A stretch of 11,499 nt of DNA from an uncultured Ruminococcus sp. (GTDB lineage: Bacteria > Bacillota > Clostridia > Oscillospirales > Ruminococcaceae), in contig CAMNJD010000556.1 of NCBI GenBank assembly GCA_946540705.1, forward strand, positions 1-11,499, given 5' to 3'. A program made the translations under genes and the position numbers. This document shows positions 1 to 6,141 of this stretch, one piece after another (the first letter of the stretch is position 1; each line of letters opens with the position of its first letter). The notes below the pieces were generated by a model. The model was not told the DNA's origin. It saw only the letters and a program-made list of their open reading frames with translations, and searched no databases.

Positions 1-316
1 CCGAGCTGCCGCCGCCGAGCCCCGCCTGTGAGGGAATCTGCTTTTCGAGGTGCAGCGCGAGCCCGCTGGGAGCATCCCCGAGCAGCCGCACGGCCGCCTT
101 CCAGACCAGATTCCGTTCATCGCAGGGGACCTCCGGATCATTGCAGGTCAGTGTCAGGGGCATGTCTGCCTCCGTTTGCGTGACGGTCAGGGTATCGTAA
201 ATCCCGACAGTCTGGAACACACTGCGCAGTGTGTGATAGCCGTCGGGGCGTTTTCCGGTGATATCCAGCGAGAGATTGATCTTCGCCGGAGCGGTCAGGG
301 TAAGCTGCTGTGACAT
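1..316 (-). CDS. ispE: 4-diphosphocytidyl-2-C-methyl-D-erythritol kinase, N-terminal part (runs off the window)
   Basis: IspE phosphorylates 4-diphosphocytidyl-2-C-methyl-D-erythritol with ATP in the cytoplasm, the fourth step of the MEP pathway to isopentenyl diphosphate. The 105 visible residues begin MSQQLTLTAPAKINLSLDI, with the family's APAKINL start, then DGYH near residues 25-28, ERNLVWKA near 67-75, and QAGLGGGSS at the window edge. The last is the start of the glycine-rich GHMP-kinase ATP loop. The usual protein is about 280-290 residues, so roughly 180 residues are missing beyond base 1. The ATG at 316-314 follows an AAAGGAG ribosome binding site (324-330) with 7 bases between. It lies downstream of rpmB on the same strand, separated by a terminator and a leader hairpin. 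I see no convincing promoter of its own, so it may depend on read-through from rpmB. The identity is secure from motifs; only the 5' part can be judged. Confidence 0.93.
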   Translation of the reverse strand, partial: MSQQLTLTAPAKINLSLDITGKRPDGYHTLRSVFQTVGIYDTLTVTQTEADMPLTLTCNDPEVPCDERNLVWKAAVRLLGDAPSGLALHLEKQIPSQAGLGGGSS

Positions 317-331
317 ATCAACACTCCTTTG

Positions 332-361
332 CGGGCATTGGGCAGGATCCGTCAATGCCCG
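332..361 (-). promoter_or_regulatory. Leader hairpin immediately upstream of the ispE ribosome binding site
   Basis: A perfect 9-bp inverted repeat, CGGGCATTG (332-340) and CAATGCCCG (353-361), encloses a 12-base loop. On the minus strand it sits between the rpmB terminator T-tract (365-370) and the ispE ribosome binding site (324-330), ending one base before the latter. No T-tract follows it on either strand, so it is not an intrinsic terminator. A role in ispE mRNA stability or translation is inference. Confidence 0.5.
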
Positions 362-364
362 GAT

Positions 365-401
365 AAAAAACAAGGGAGTATCCGCAAGGTGCAGATACTC
401 C
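365..401 (-). terminator. Rho-independent terminator after rpmB
   Basis: The 8-bp stem GGAGTATC (375-382) / GATACTCC (394-401) has an 11-base loop. On the minus strand it is followed by a T-run (complement of the A6 at 365-370). It ends the rpmB transcript about 50 bases after the stop codon. A shorter T-rich stretch (407-411) on the other side could give weak termination on the plus strand too. Confidence 0.8.
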
Positions 402-449
402 TGATTGTTTTAACCTGATTGTACGCTCTATGTTCGCTGTTCTGTGTCA

Positions 450-641
450 TCAGCCGTTTGCGCGCTGCACCTTACCGGAGCGCAGGCATCTGGAGCAAAC
501 ATAAATGTGGCAGGGAGAACCCTTCACAATGGCTTTCACACGCTGGACATTGGGCTTCCATGTACGGTTGGTACGACGGTGAGAGTGAGAAACCTTGATA
601 CCAAATGTCACGCCCTTGCCGCAGACTTCACATTTTGCCAT
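450..641 (-). CDS. rpmB: 50S ribosomal protein L28 (bL28)
   Basis: L28 is a small protein of the large ribosomal subunit. The 63-residue product starts MAKCEVCGKGVTFGIKVSHSH and carries the typical RTNRTWKPNVQ centre and a CSRCLRSGKV tail. The CEVC and CSRC pairs make it a zinc-binding, four-cysteine form of L28. The frame opens further upstream at a GTG (650), but that codon overlaps the ribosome binding site AAAGGAGG (650-657). The ATG at 641-639 has an 8-base spacing and gives the normal L28 N-terminus, so I choose it. The gene has its own promoter (679-707) and terminator (365-401) and looks like a single-gene unit, with ispE possibly reached by read-through. It is divergent from the YdcZ-type transporter gene. 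Confidence 0.97.
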   Translation of the reverse strand: MAKCEVCGKGVTFGIKVSHSHRRTNRTWKPNVQRVKAIVKGSPCHIYVCSRCLRSGKVQRANG

Positions 642-678
642 AGCTGGCACCTCCTTTACAGACTTGTCTACGATACCT

Positions 679-707
679 ATTGTACCAGATATTCAGAAAA
701 AAAGCAA
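679..707 (-). promoter_or_regulatory. Sigma-A promoter of rpmB
   Basis: Read on the minus strand: -35 TTGCTT (702-707), 17-base spacer, -10 TACAAT (679-684). The A/T-rich stretch upstream of the -35 (about 708-736) could serve as an UP element, common at ribosomal protein promoters. The -10 lies about 38 bases from the rpmB ATG. Confidence 0.75.
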
Positions 708-800
708 GTGTTTTTTGCAGATTTATAAAATTTTATCAGATTTCACAGAAAATCGCCCGCCCGCACTTGCAAAGAGCCACAAAATACAGTACACCTCCCG

Positions 801-829
801 CCGGACGGCGCATATTTCCGGCCGTTCGG
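801..829 (+). promoter_or_regulatory. Inverted repeat in the leader of the YdcZ-type transporter gene
   Basis: CCGGACGGC (801-809) and GCCGTTCGG (821-829) form a 9-bp stem with one G-U pair and an 11-base loop. It lies 27 bases before the ATG, just upstream of the ribosome binding site. It could be an RNA hairpin or a DNA operator; the sequence does not decide between them. No T-tract follows. Confidence 0.35.
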
Positions 830-856
830 GGCATCCTGTGATCCGAGGTGATATCC

Positions 857-1297
857 ATGATTCTGCTCGGAATTTTCGCGGCAGTGCTCTCGGGGATGCT
901 GATGAGCATACAGGGCGTCTGCAATACCGGCGCGTCCAAATCTGCGGGGCTCTGGACAACCGGCGCTTTTGTCTCGCTGACGGCTGCTGCCGTCTGTCTG
1001 TGCATCCGGCTCTTTGCGGGGCGCGGCGAGGGCGGATTTTCCGCTCTCACGGAAATCCGGCCGCGCTGGCTGCTGCTGGGCGGGCTGTTCGGCGCATGCA
1101 TCACCGGAACGGTCGTGCTCAGCATCTCCCGCCTCGGCACTGCCCGCGCAGAGCTCGTCATTGTTGCAGCGCAGCTCATCGCCGCCTACTGCATCTCCGT
1201 CAACGGCTGGCTGCACGCCGATGCAGAGCCGTTTTCATGGCGCAGGCTTTTCGCGCTCTGCGTCACGCTCGCCGGCGTCATCTGGTACGGGCTCTGA
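857..1297 (+). CDS. DMT-superfamily membrane protein, YdcZ (DUF606) type
   Basis: A 146-residue, very hydrophobic protein with about five membrane helices (near residues 2-20, 33-54, 70-91, 97-115 and 129-145). The N-terminal IQGVCNTGASK, the central WLLLGGLFGACITGTVVL segment and the length of about 145 residues match the short YdcZ/DUF606 branch of drug/metabolite transporters. These are thought to work as dimers or paired subunits; the substrate is unknown. An in-frame GTG at 848 lies inside the ribosome binding site GAGGTGAT (845-852), so the ATG at 857 is the start. No good promoter is visible: a weak candidate is TTGCAA (767-772), a 17-base spacer and TACACC (790-795). No partner gene or clear terminator follows. 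The family assignment is fairly sure; transport function is inferred from the family. Confidence 0.82.
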   Translation: MILLGIFAAVLSGMLMSIQGVCNTGASKSAGLWTTGAFVSLTAAAVCLCIRLFAGRGEGGFSALTEIRPRWLLLGGLFGACITGTVVLSISRLGTARAELVIVAAQLIAAYCISVNGWLHADAEPFSWRRLFALCVTLAGVIWYGL

Positions 1298-1357
1298 GCA
1301 AACGAATCTATACAAAATATATTCCGTTCATGCCGCGATTTTTTGCGTGCCGAGCCG

Positions 1358-1387
1358 TTGACAACCGCTTTTTGAGTGTGCTATAAT
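1358..1387 (+). promoter_or_regulatory. Sigma-A promoter of the zinc-ribbon/dacA/ispH-rpsA operon
   Basis: Perfect -35 TTGACA (1358-1363) and perfect -10 TATAAT (1382-1387) with an 18-base spacer. The predicted start of transcription is near 1394, about 44 bases before the first ATG. An inverted repeat overlaps the -10. Confidence 0.88.
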
Positions 1388-1404
1388 TATACTGTGTAAT
1401 TATA
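1382..1404. promoter_or_regulatory. Operator-like inverted repeat over the -10 box
   Basis: TATAATTA (1382-1389) and TAATTATA (1397-1404) are a perfect 8-bp inverted repeat with a 7-base spacer. It starts at the first base of the -10 and runs past the predicted transcription start. That position would let a bound dimeric repressor block RNA polymerase. No regulator gene is present, and A/T-rich palindromes also occur by chance near -10 boxes. Confidence 0.35.
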
Positions 1405-1437
1405 TGAGACAGCACAAACAGAAAGGAAGTCATTACT

Positions 1438-2712
1438 ATGGCAAAACAGCTCGCTGCCAACTGTACCTGCGGTGCGGCTTATGATGAAAAGGGCGTCTGC
1501 ACAGCCTGCGGAAAGCACCGTCCCAGATCGGGCGGATACCGGTTCCTGCACGGCCTGCTCTGTGTGCTCGGTACGCTCCTGCTCGTGTTCAGCCTCCACA
1601 GCACGCTGATTCAGCATGATCTGAAGCAGGACAACGCTGTCCCGGAGGGAATGCGTGCCTCACGCATTTCCGATATGCAGATTCCCTTCGCCGGGACCGT
1701 TGCCTCCCGCATCAAGAAAACACAGACAGACGACCCCAATATCCGCGAATCCGATATCGCAGAGGCGATTGACGCGATCGGCATTCCGCAGATCCTCGCG
1801 GATAAGCTCCAGCAGTATTACGCGATCCTGCGCGGCGACTCCGATGCGCCGCTGACGGTCAGCGCAGACGAGATCATCACCCCGCTGGAGGAAAACCGCG
1901 AAGCACTGCATCAGAACTGTCACCTGATCATCGAGGACTCCGATCTCAGTCAGATCCGCGATGTGTTCGGAAAGGACGGCAGCATCACCGTCTGCGCCAA
2001 CGGATTCACCCGCTTCTGGGGGCGCTTCACCTCGAGCCTCTGGTGCGTGTTCATTGACATCGCACTGCTCGGGCTGCTGCTCTGGCGCTGGACTGTCATC
2101 AAGCAAAACGGCGGAAAGCCCCGCATTCAGGCTCTCAGGGCAATGGGCAGAACCATTCTCATCCCGATGGCGGTCCTGCTTGTCCTGATGCTGACAGTCG
2201 TTATCAGCCGTCTGTTCATCAGCGGTGACTACATCGGCCTCAAGCCGTTCCTGAAAGCCGTTCGCCCGGCACTGTGGATCAATACCGGAATGCTTGCATC
2301 GGCAGGTCTGCTGATGGTCATGCTCGGCAGATATCTTCAGGTTCGCGCTGAGGTCAGGGCTGCGGCACCCGCTGCTCCGGCTGCAAATATCCCGGCGCAG
2401 ATGCCTGCGGCACCGATGCCCGTACCGGTACAGACCGCCGCTCCGGCGCCGGAAAAAGCGCCGATGCCCGTTCCCGTCCCCGCGCCCGCGCCGATTCCGG
2501 CAGCACCGGCAGCTCCCGCAGCACCGGCTGCATCCGATGCCGGCGCAAAGCCCGCCGCTGCGCAGGGCGATGTCTGCATCTCCTGCGGACAGCCGCTGAC
2601 CGGCAAAAAGAAGTTCTGCATCTACTGCGGCACCAATCAGCTCACCGGAAAGAATGCGATCGACGAAATGCTCGAAATGCCTGACCCGGTCGATCCGGAC
2701 AGCAAGCAGTAA
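1438..2712 (+). CDS. Membrane protein of unknown function with a zinc ribbon at each end
   Basis: A 424-residue protein I cannot assign to a named family. Visible parts in order: an N-terminal zinc-ribbon-like knuckle (Cys9, Cys11, Cys21, Cys24); membrane helix 1 (about 38-56); a 140-residue soluble segment (57-199); helices 2, 3 and 4 (about 200-221, 239-262, 280-300); a long Ala/Pro/Val-rich linker (about 308-376); a C-terminal zinc ribbon (Cys380, Cys383, Cys394, Cys397) and an acidic tail. The basic loop between helices 2 and 3 suggests both ribbons face the cytoplasm and segment 57-199 lies outside. The start ATG has an AAAGGAAG ribosome binding site and the common MAKQ start. It is first in an operon with a D,D-carboxypeptidase and ispH-rpsA, 53 bases before the next gene. 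A wall- or membrane-related role would be inference from context. Confidence 0.9.
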   Translation: MAKQLAANCTCGAAYDEKGVCTACGKHRPRSGGYRFLHGLLCVLGTLLLVFSLHSTLIQHDLKQDNAVPEGMRASRISDMQIPFAGTVASRIKKTQTDDPNIRESDIAEAIDAIGIPQILADKLQQYYAILRGDSDAPLTVSADEIITPLEENREALHQNCHLIIEDSDLSQIRDVFGKDGSITVCANGFTRFWGRFTSSLWCVFIDIALLGLLLWRWTVIKQNGGKPRIQALRAMGRTILIPMAVLLVLMLTVVISRLFISGDYIGLKPFLKAVRPALWINTGMLASAGLLMVMLGRYLQVRAEVRAAAPAAPAANIPAQMPAAPMPVPVQTAAPAPEKAPMPVPVPAPAPIPAAPAAPAAPAASDAGAKPAAAQGDVCISCGQPLTGKKKFCIYCGTNQLTGKNAIDEMLEMPDPVDPDSKQ

Positions 2713-2765
2713 GCACTGTACAATCAACATAAAGATCAGAATGCAAAAGAAATGAGGCAAGACGA

Positions 2766-3908
2766 ATGTCAGAACACGAGACAGAACCGAAGAAGAAAAA
2801 ATCCGGCGGTTCCGTATTCAATGCGATCTATCCCCTGCTGCTCACCGCCGTGCTCGGCGGAGCGCTGTTTGCCGCCGGAAGCATGATCATCCCGCATCTC
2901 ACGCGGACGCCCGAACGTCCGGCAAGCCCGGAGCCGGTCGGGACACAGACTTCGGCCGCAGACAGCGTGACATCCACAGAAACCGCGGCCATTACGACAA
3001 CCGAAGCCATCACGACAACCGCGGCGATTGACACGGGAGAATTTGACGAATCGCTCGTCTATGCGCGGAACGCCCTGCTGCTGAAGCTGACCGACGCAGA
3101 GCCCGTGACGCTCTACGACCGCGGCGCCGATGAACAGATCTACCCCGCGTCCATGACAAAAATCATGACGCTCATCACCTTCCTCGACCTTGTCCCCGGC
3201 GATTCGCTCAATGAGAGCATTCCCATGGATGCAGACGTCATCGCCTCGCAGCAGGCAAAATATGCCTATGTCGCAGGCTTTCAGCCGGGTGAGCAGTGCG
3301 TCATCCGCGACCTCATCATGGCCATGATGCTGCCGTCAGGCGCCGATGCTGCCGTCATGCTCGCGACCTACGCCGCGGGCAGCGAGGATGCGTTTGTCGT
3401 GAAGATGAACGAAAAGGCGCAGGCAATGGGGCTGACCAAGACCCACTTCGTCAACTGCACCGGACTGCATGAGGACAATCACACCAGCAGCGTCCGCGAT
3501 ATCTCCGTGATCCTCAGTGAGGCGATCAAAAATCCGTTCTGCAAGGCGGCAATGTCTACGCTGAAGCACACGACTGCCGCGACCGAGCAGCACCCCAACG
3601 GCATCGAGCTCGTCAGCACGACCCTCTCAAGACAGGTCGGCAATGAGCTCGACAATCTGCCCGTCCCGCTGCATCTGGTCGGCGGAAAGACCGGATTTAC
3701 CAACCCCGCCGGACAGTGCCTTGCAACATGGGCGCAGGATAACGCCGGCAATACCTATATCTGCATCGTCGCGGGCAGCACGGCCCTCGAACCGCTGCAC
3801 GCCATGGGCGATGTGCTGACGCTCTATCAGCTCACCTCCGTCCCCGCAGGTCAGGTCACGCGCATTCAGCCCGAGGCCGCAAACCTGCCCGATTATGTCC
3901 ACAACTGA
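2766..3908 (+). CDS. Membrane-anchored D-alanyl-D-alanine carboxypeptidase (peptidase S11, DacA/PBP5-like)
   Basis: S11 enzymes remove the terminal D-alanine from peptidoglycan pentapeptides outside the membrane and so limit cross-linking. The 380-residue product has a lysine-rich cytoplasmic N-terminus, one membrane helix (about 20-42), a Ser/Thr-rich linker with a repeated AITTT unit (about 62-88) and the catalytic domain. Motifs: SMTK (Ser129 nucleophile, Lys132), SGA at 191-193 where the family usually has SGN or SAN, and KTG at 308-310. The C-terminus stops about 70 residues after KTG, so the usual PBP5 C-terminal domain and amphipathic anchor appear absent; anchoring is by the N-terminal helix. 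ATG 2766 follows GAGG (2754-2757) by 8 bases. It is the second gene of the operon, 24 bases before ispH-rpsA. The family is secure; the motif 2 change leaves exact activity less so. Confidence 0.9.
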   Translation: MSEHETEPKKKKSGGSVFNAIYPLLLTAVLGGALFAAGSMIIPHLTRTPERPASPEPVGTQTSAADSVTSTETAAITTTEAITTTAAIDTGEFDESLVYARNALLLKLTDAEPVTLYDRGADEQIYPASMTKIMTLITFLDLVPGDSLNESIPMDADVIASQQAKYAYVAGFQPGEQCVIRDLIMAMMLPSGADAAVMLATYAAGSEDAFVVKMNEKAQAMGLTKTHFVNCTGLHEDNHTSSVRDISVILSEAIKNPFCKAAMSTLKHTTAATEQHPNGIELVSTTLSRQVGNELDNLPVPLHLVGGKTGFTNPAGQCLATWAQDNAGNTYICIVAGSTALEPLHAMGDVLTLYQLTSVPAGQVTRIQPEAANLPDYVHN

Positions 3909-3932
3909 CCGCACACAAGGAGGACAGCCGCT

Positions 3933-5999
3933 ATGAAAGCTGTCGTTACGACCGCAAAATCCGCAGGCTTCTGCTTCGGCGTAGACCGCGCCGTGAAGAT
4001 CGTCTATCAGGCGCTCGGCGAGGGAAAGCATGTCGCAACACTCGGGCCGATCGTCCATAATGACGCCGTCGTCAGCGACCTGAACGCAAAAGGCGCCCGC
4101 ATCATCAATGACCCCGCAGAGCTCGCGCCCGGCGAAACACTCGTGATCCGCGCACACGGCGTGCCCAAATCCGTCTACGAACAGTGCAGACAGACCGGCA
4201 ATCCCGTCATCGACGCGACCTGCCCCTTCGTCGCACGCATCCACAGGATCGCAGAGGAGCAGTGCGCCGCCGGCAGACATGTGTACATCGCAGGAGACCC
4301 CAAGCATCCCGAGGTGCAGGGCATTGTCGGACATTGTAATGAAAATTGTACAGTTTTTCAGGATCAAACTGAGCTGAAATGCTTGATTGATAGAAGATTG
4401 CCAAAAGGGGTTGCAATCGTAGCCCAAACAACGTATAATAAAATATTATGGGGGGAGTGCATGAAGCTCTTACCTCCCGATGATCCTGATTTAGAGGTCT
4501 TTGATACCATTTGCAGCGCCACCGCCGCAAGACAGTCAGACGCGGATCAGCTCTCACTCGCATCCGATCTGATGATCGTCGCAGGCGGACGGCACAGCTC
4601 CAACACCGTCAAGCTCTATGATGTCTGCAAGCGGCACTGCCCCGTGTGGCTCATAGAAAATGCGCAGGAGCTGAGGGACTGCAGCCCCGAGATCCTCAGG
4701 GCCGCAAATGCTGTCCTTGCGGAGAAAGGCACGGATCATGTCCTCAGAATCGGCATCACGGCAGGAGCCAGTACACCCGCCCACATCATTAAGGAGGTTC
4801 AAACCAATATGTCTGGAATTTTTGACACCGATACCATTATCCCGGAAAGCGAGGAGTTCGCTGCGGCATTCGAGGAGGAGCTTGATAAGACCTTCACGAA
4901 AAAAATCAGAAAGGGTGACCGGGTGGTCGGCATCGTCGCTTCCATAAGCGGGAACAACGAAGTCATGGTTGATGTCGGTGCCAAGCAGACCGGCTATATT
5001 ACCCTCTCCGAACTGACCAGTGATACCTCGAAGAAGCCCTCTGACATCGTCAAGGTCGGCGATGAGCTCGAGCTCGTCGTCATCCAGGTCAACGACGCAG
5101 AAGGCACCGTTCAGCTCTCCAAGCGCAGAGTCGATGAAATGGTCGGCTTCGAGAACATCCTCAAGGCGCATGAGTCCAACGAGGTGCTCGAGGGTACTGT
5201 GCTGAGCGTCGTCAAGGGCGGCCTTGTCGCAGACTGCAACGGCGTCCATGTCTTTATCCCTGCATCGCAGTCGGGGCTTGGCAGAGGCGCAGACCTGAAT
5301 GTTCTGCTGAAGCAGCCGGTTCGCTTCGTCATCATCGACGTCAACGAGCAGCGCCGCAGAGCAGTCGGCTCGATCCGTCAGGTACAGAAGGCCGAGCGTG
5401 ACGCTGCAAAGGCCAAGTTCTGGGAGACCGCAAAGGTCGGCGATGTTTACACCGGCGAGGTCAAGTCCCTCACCAGCTACGGCGCATTTGTCGATCTGGG
5501 CGGCATTGACGGCATGGTTCATGTCTCTGAGCTGAGCTGGAGCCGCATCCACCAGCCGAGCGATGTCGTCGCTGTCGGCGATACGCTTGAGGTCTACATC
5601 AAGGCACTGAATCCGGAGACCGGCAGAATTTCTCTGGGTCACAGAAGACCCGAGGATAATCCGTGGGTGAAGTTCACGAACGAGTACGCTGTCGGCGATG
5701 TCGTTGACGCACAGATCGTTTCCGTGACCGCATTCGGCGCATTTGCCCGCATCACGGACGGCATCGACGGCCTGATCCATATTTCGCAGCTCTCCGATGA
5801 GCGCGTCACCAATGTCAAGGACGTTGTCAATGTCGGCGATACCGTGACCGTCAAGATCACTGCGATCGACACCGAGAAGAAGCGCATCAGCCTGTCTATG
5901 CGCGCTGTCGGCGCTGAGGATGATCTCGGTGAGGCAGAGGAAGCCGATGAGGTCGTTTATTCCGATGAGGCGCCCGCAGAGGACAGCACTGAGGCATAA
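3933..5999 (+). CDS. ispH-rpsA: 4-hydroxy-3-methylbut-2-enyl diphosphate reductase fused to ribosomal protein S1
   Basis: IspH makes isopentenyl and dimethylallyl diphosphate in the last MEP-pathway step using a [4Fe-4S] cluster; S1 domains bind mRNA. The 688-residue product has IspH at about 1-290: cluster ligands Cys14 (GFCFGV), Cys97 (DATCPFV) and Cys194 (DTICSAT), the HPEV motif with Glu127, QTT at 165-167, and SSNT at 222-225. Four S1 repeats follow (about 326-396, 417-484, 501-571, 586-657) and an acidic tail. The repeat holding GAFVDLGGIDGMVHVSEL is the most canonical. The fusion is known in Clostridia and is not a sequencing artefact. ATG 3933 follows AAGGAGG (3917-3923). It is the last gene of its operon, ending at the 6037-6077 terminator. 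Odd features are an AT-rich patch at residues 132-192 and a full internal ribosome binding site and ATG (Met293) at the domain junction. Confidence 0.95.
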   Translation: MKAVVTTAKSAGFCFGVDRAVKIVYQALGEGKHVATLGPIVHNDAVVSDLNAKGARIINDPAELAPGETLVIRAHGVPKSVYEQCRQTGNPVIDATCPFVARIHRIAEEQCAAGRHVYIAGDPKHPEVQGIVGHCNENCTVFQDQTELKCLIDRRLPKGVAIVAQTTYNKILWGECMKLLPPDDPDLEVFDTICSATAARQSDADQLSLASDLMIVAGGRHSSNTVKLYDVCKRHCPVWLIENAQELRDCSPEILRAANAVLAEKGTDHVLRIGITAGASTPAHIIKEVQTNMSGIFDTDTIIPESEEFAAAFEEELDKTFTKKIRKGDRVVGIVASISGNNEVMVDVGAKQTGYITLSELTSDTSKKPSDIVKVGDELELVVIQVNDAEGTVQLSKRRVDEMVGFENILKAHESNEVLEGTVLSVVKGGLVADCNGVHVFIPASQSGLGRGADLNVLLKQPVRFVIIDVNEQRRRAVGSIRQVQKAERDAAKAKFWETAKVGDVYTGEVKSLTSYGAFVDLGGIDGMVHVSELSWSRIHQPSDVVAVGDTLEVYIKALNPETGRISLGHRRPEDNPWVKFTNEYAVGDVVDAQIVSVTAFGAFARITDGIDGLIHISQLSDERVTNVKDVVNVGDTVTVKITAIDTEKKRISLSMRAVGAEDDLGEAEEADEVVYSDEAPAEDSTEA
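4411..4439 (+). promoter_or_regulatory. Possible internal promoter within ispH
   Basis: TTGCAA (4411-4416), a 17-base spacer and a perfect TATAAT (4434-4439) lie inside the AT-rich patch of the IspH coding region. A transcript from here would start near 4446 and cover the complete S1 part with its internal start at 4809. The -35 matches 4 of 6 consensus bases. Codons here simply follow the local AT-rich usage, so chance is a real alternative. Confidence 0.35.
4791..4811 (+). promoter_or_regulatory. Internal ribosome binding site and in-frame ATG at the IspH/S1 junction
   Basis: AAGGAGGT (4791-4798) is a near-perfect anti-16S match, followed after 10 bases by an ATG (4809-4811) in the same frame as the fusion (Met293). 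Initiation here would give a free 396-residue, four-domain S1-like protein. The AAG-GAG-GTT codons encode the conserved Lys-Glu-Val near the IspH C-terminus, so the Shine-Dalgarno match could arise from protein constraint. Confidence 0.5.
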
Positions 6000-6016
6000 T
6001 CCGCAAAAACGAATGG

Positions 6017-6033
6017 TCTGAGTCCGGCTCAGA
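6017..6033 (+). other. Small hairpin after ispH-rpsA, before the main terminator
   Basis: TCTGAG (6017-6022) and CTCAGA (6028-6033) form a 6-bp stem with a 5-base loop, between the stop codon and the main terminator. No T-tract follows. It may protect the 3' end or simply be part of a compound terminator. Confidence 0.4.
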
Positions 6034-6036
6034 TTG

Positions 6037-6077
6037 AAAAAAGAGGACGGAGCAGATTCGTCCTCTTTTTTATTTTT
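6037..6077 (+). terminator. Rho-independent terminator of the ispH-rpsA operon
   Basis: A perfect 13-bp stem (6037-6049 with 6059-6071, core AGAGGACG/CGTCCTCT) has a 9-base loop and runs into a T-rich tail broken by one A. The left arm's A-run makes it potentially usable from the other strand as well. It separates this operon from the promoter at 6113. Confidence 0.92.
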
Positions 6078-6093
6078 GAACGAAATCCGGCTT

Positions 6094-6105
6094 TTTCGGC
6101 CGAAA
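6094..6105. promoter_or_regulatory. 12-bp palindrome just upstream of the -35 box
   Basis: TTTCGGCCGAAA is a perfect 12-bp palindrome, 7 bases before the TTGACA at 6113. Its position suits an activator or repressor site for the operon of the coiled-coil and VWA genes. Function is inferred from position and symmetry only. Confidence 0.3.
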
Positions 6106-6112
6106 TCGGCAG

Positions 6113-6141
6113 TTGACAGTTTGCGCCGGATATGTTACAAT
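6113..6141 (+). promoter_or_regulatory. Sigma-A promoter of the coiled-coil/VWA operon
   Basis: Perfect -35 TTGACA (6113-6118), 17-base spacer, -10 TACAAT (6136-6141). The predicted transcript starts near 6148, about 30 bases before the GTG start at 6179. This rules out any start codon upstream of that point. Confidence 0.87.

Noticed and set aside
767..795. TTGCAA / TACACC as the promoter of the YdcZ-type gene.
   Set aside because: The -10 matches only 3 of 6 consensus bases; too weak to list as a feature.
595..1386. Plus-strand open frame of 263 codons from inside rpmB through the YdcZ-type gene.
   Set aside because: It crosses the rpmB promoter and overlaps a better gene in another frame; its Arg/His/Ala-rich translation has no family features.
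1660..2760. Minus-strand open frame of 366 codons opposite the zinc-ribbon gene.
   Set aside because: It is Arg/Cys-rich with low-complexity stretches that mirror the Pro/Ala linker on the true strand.
4326..4511. The AT-rich patch as an insertion or frameshifted region in ispH.
   Set aside because: Translation runs straight through with normal IspH spacing between the cluster cysteines (14, 97, 194), so nothing is inserted or lost.
4554..5780. Long open frame on the minus strand opposite the S1 domains (408 codons).
   Set aside because: It lies wholly inside ispH-rpsA, has no recognisable protein features or ribosome binding site, and is the usual by-product of GC-rich codon use on the true strand.
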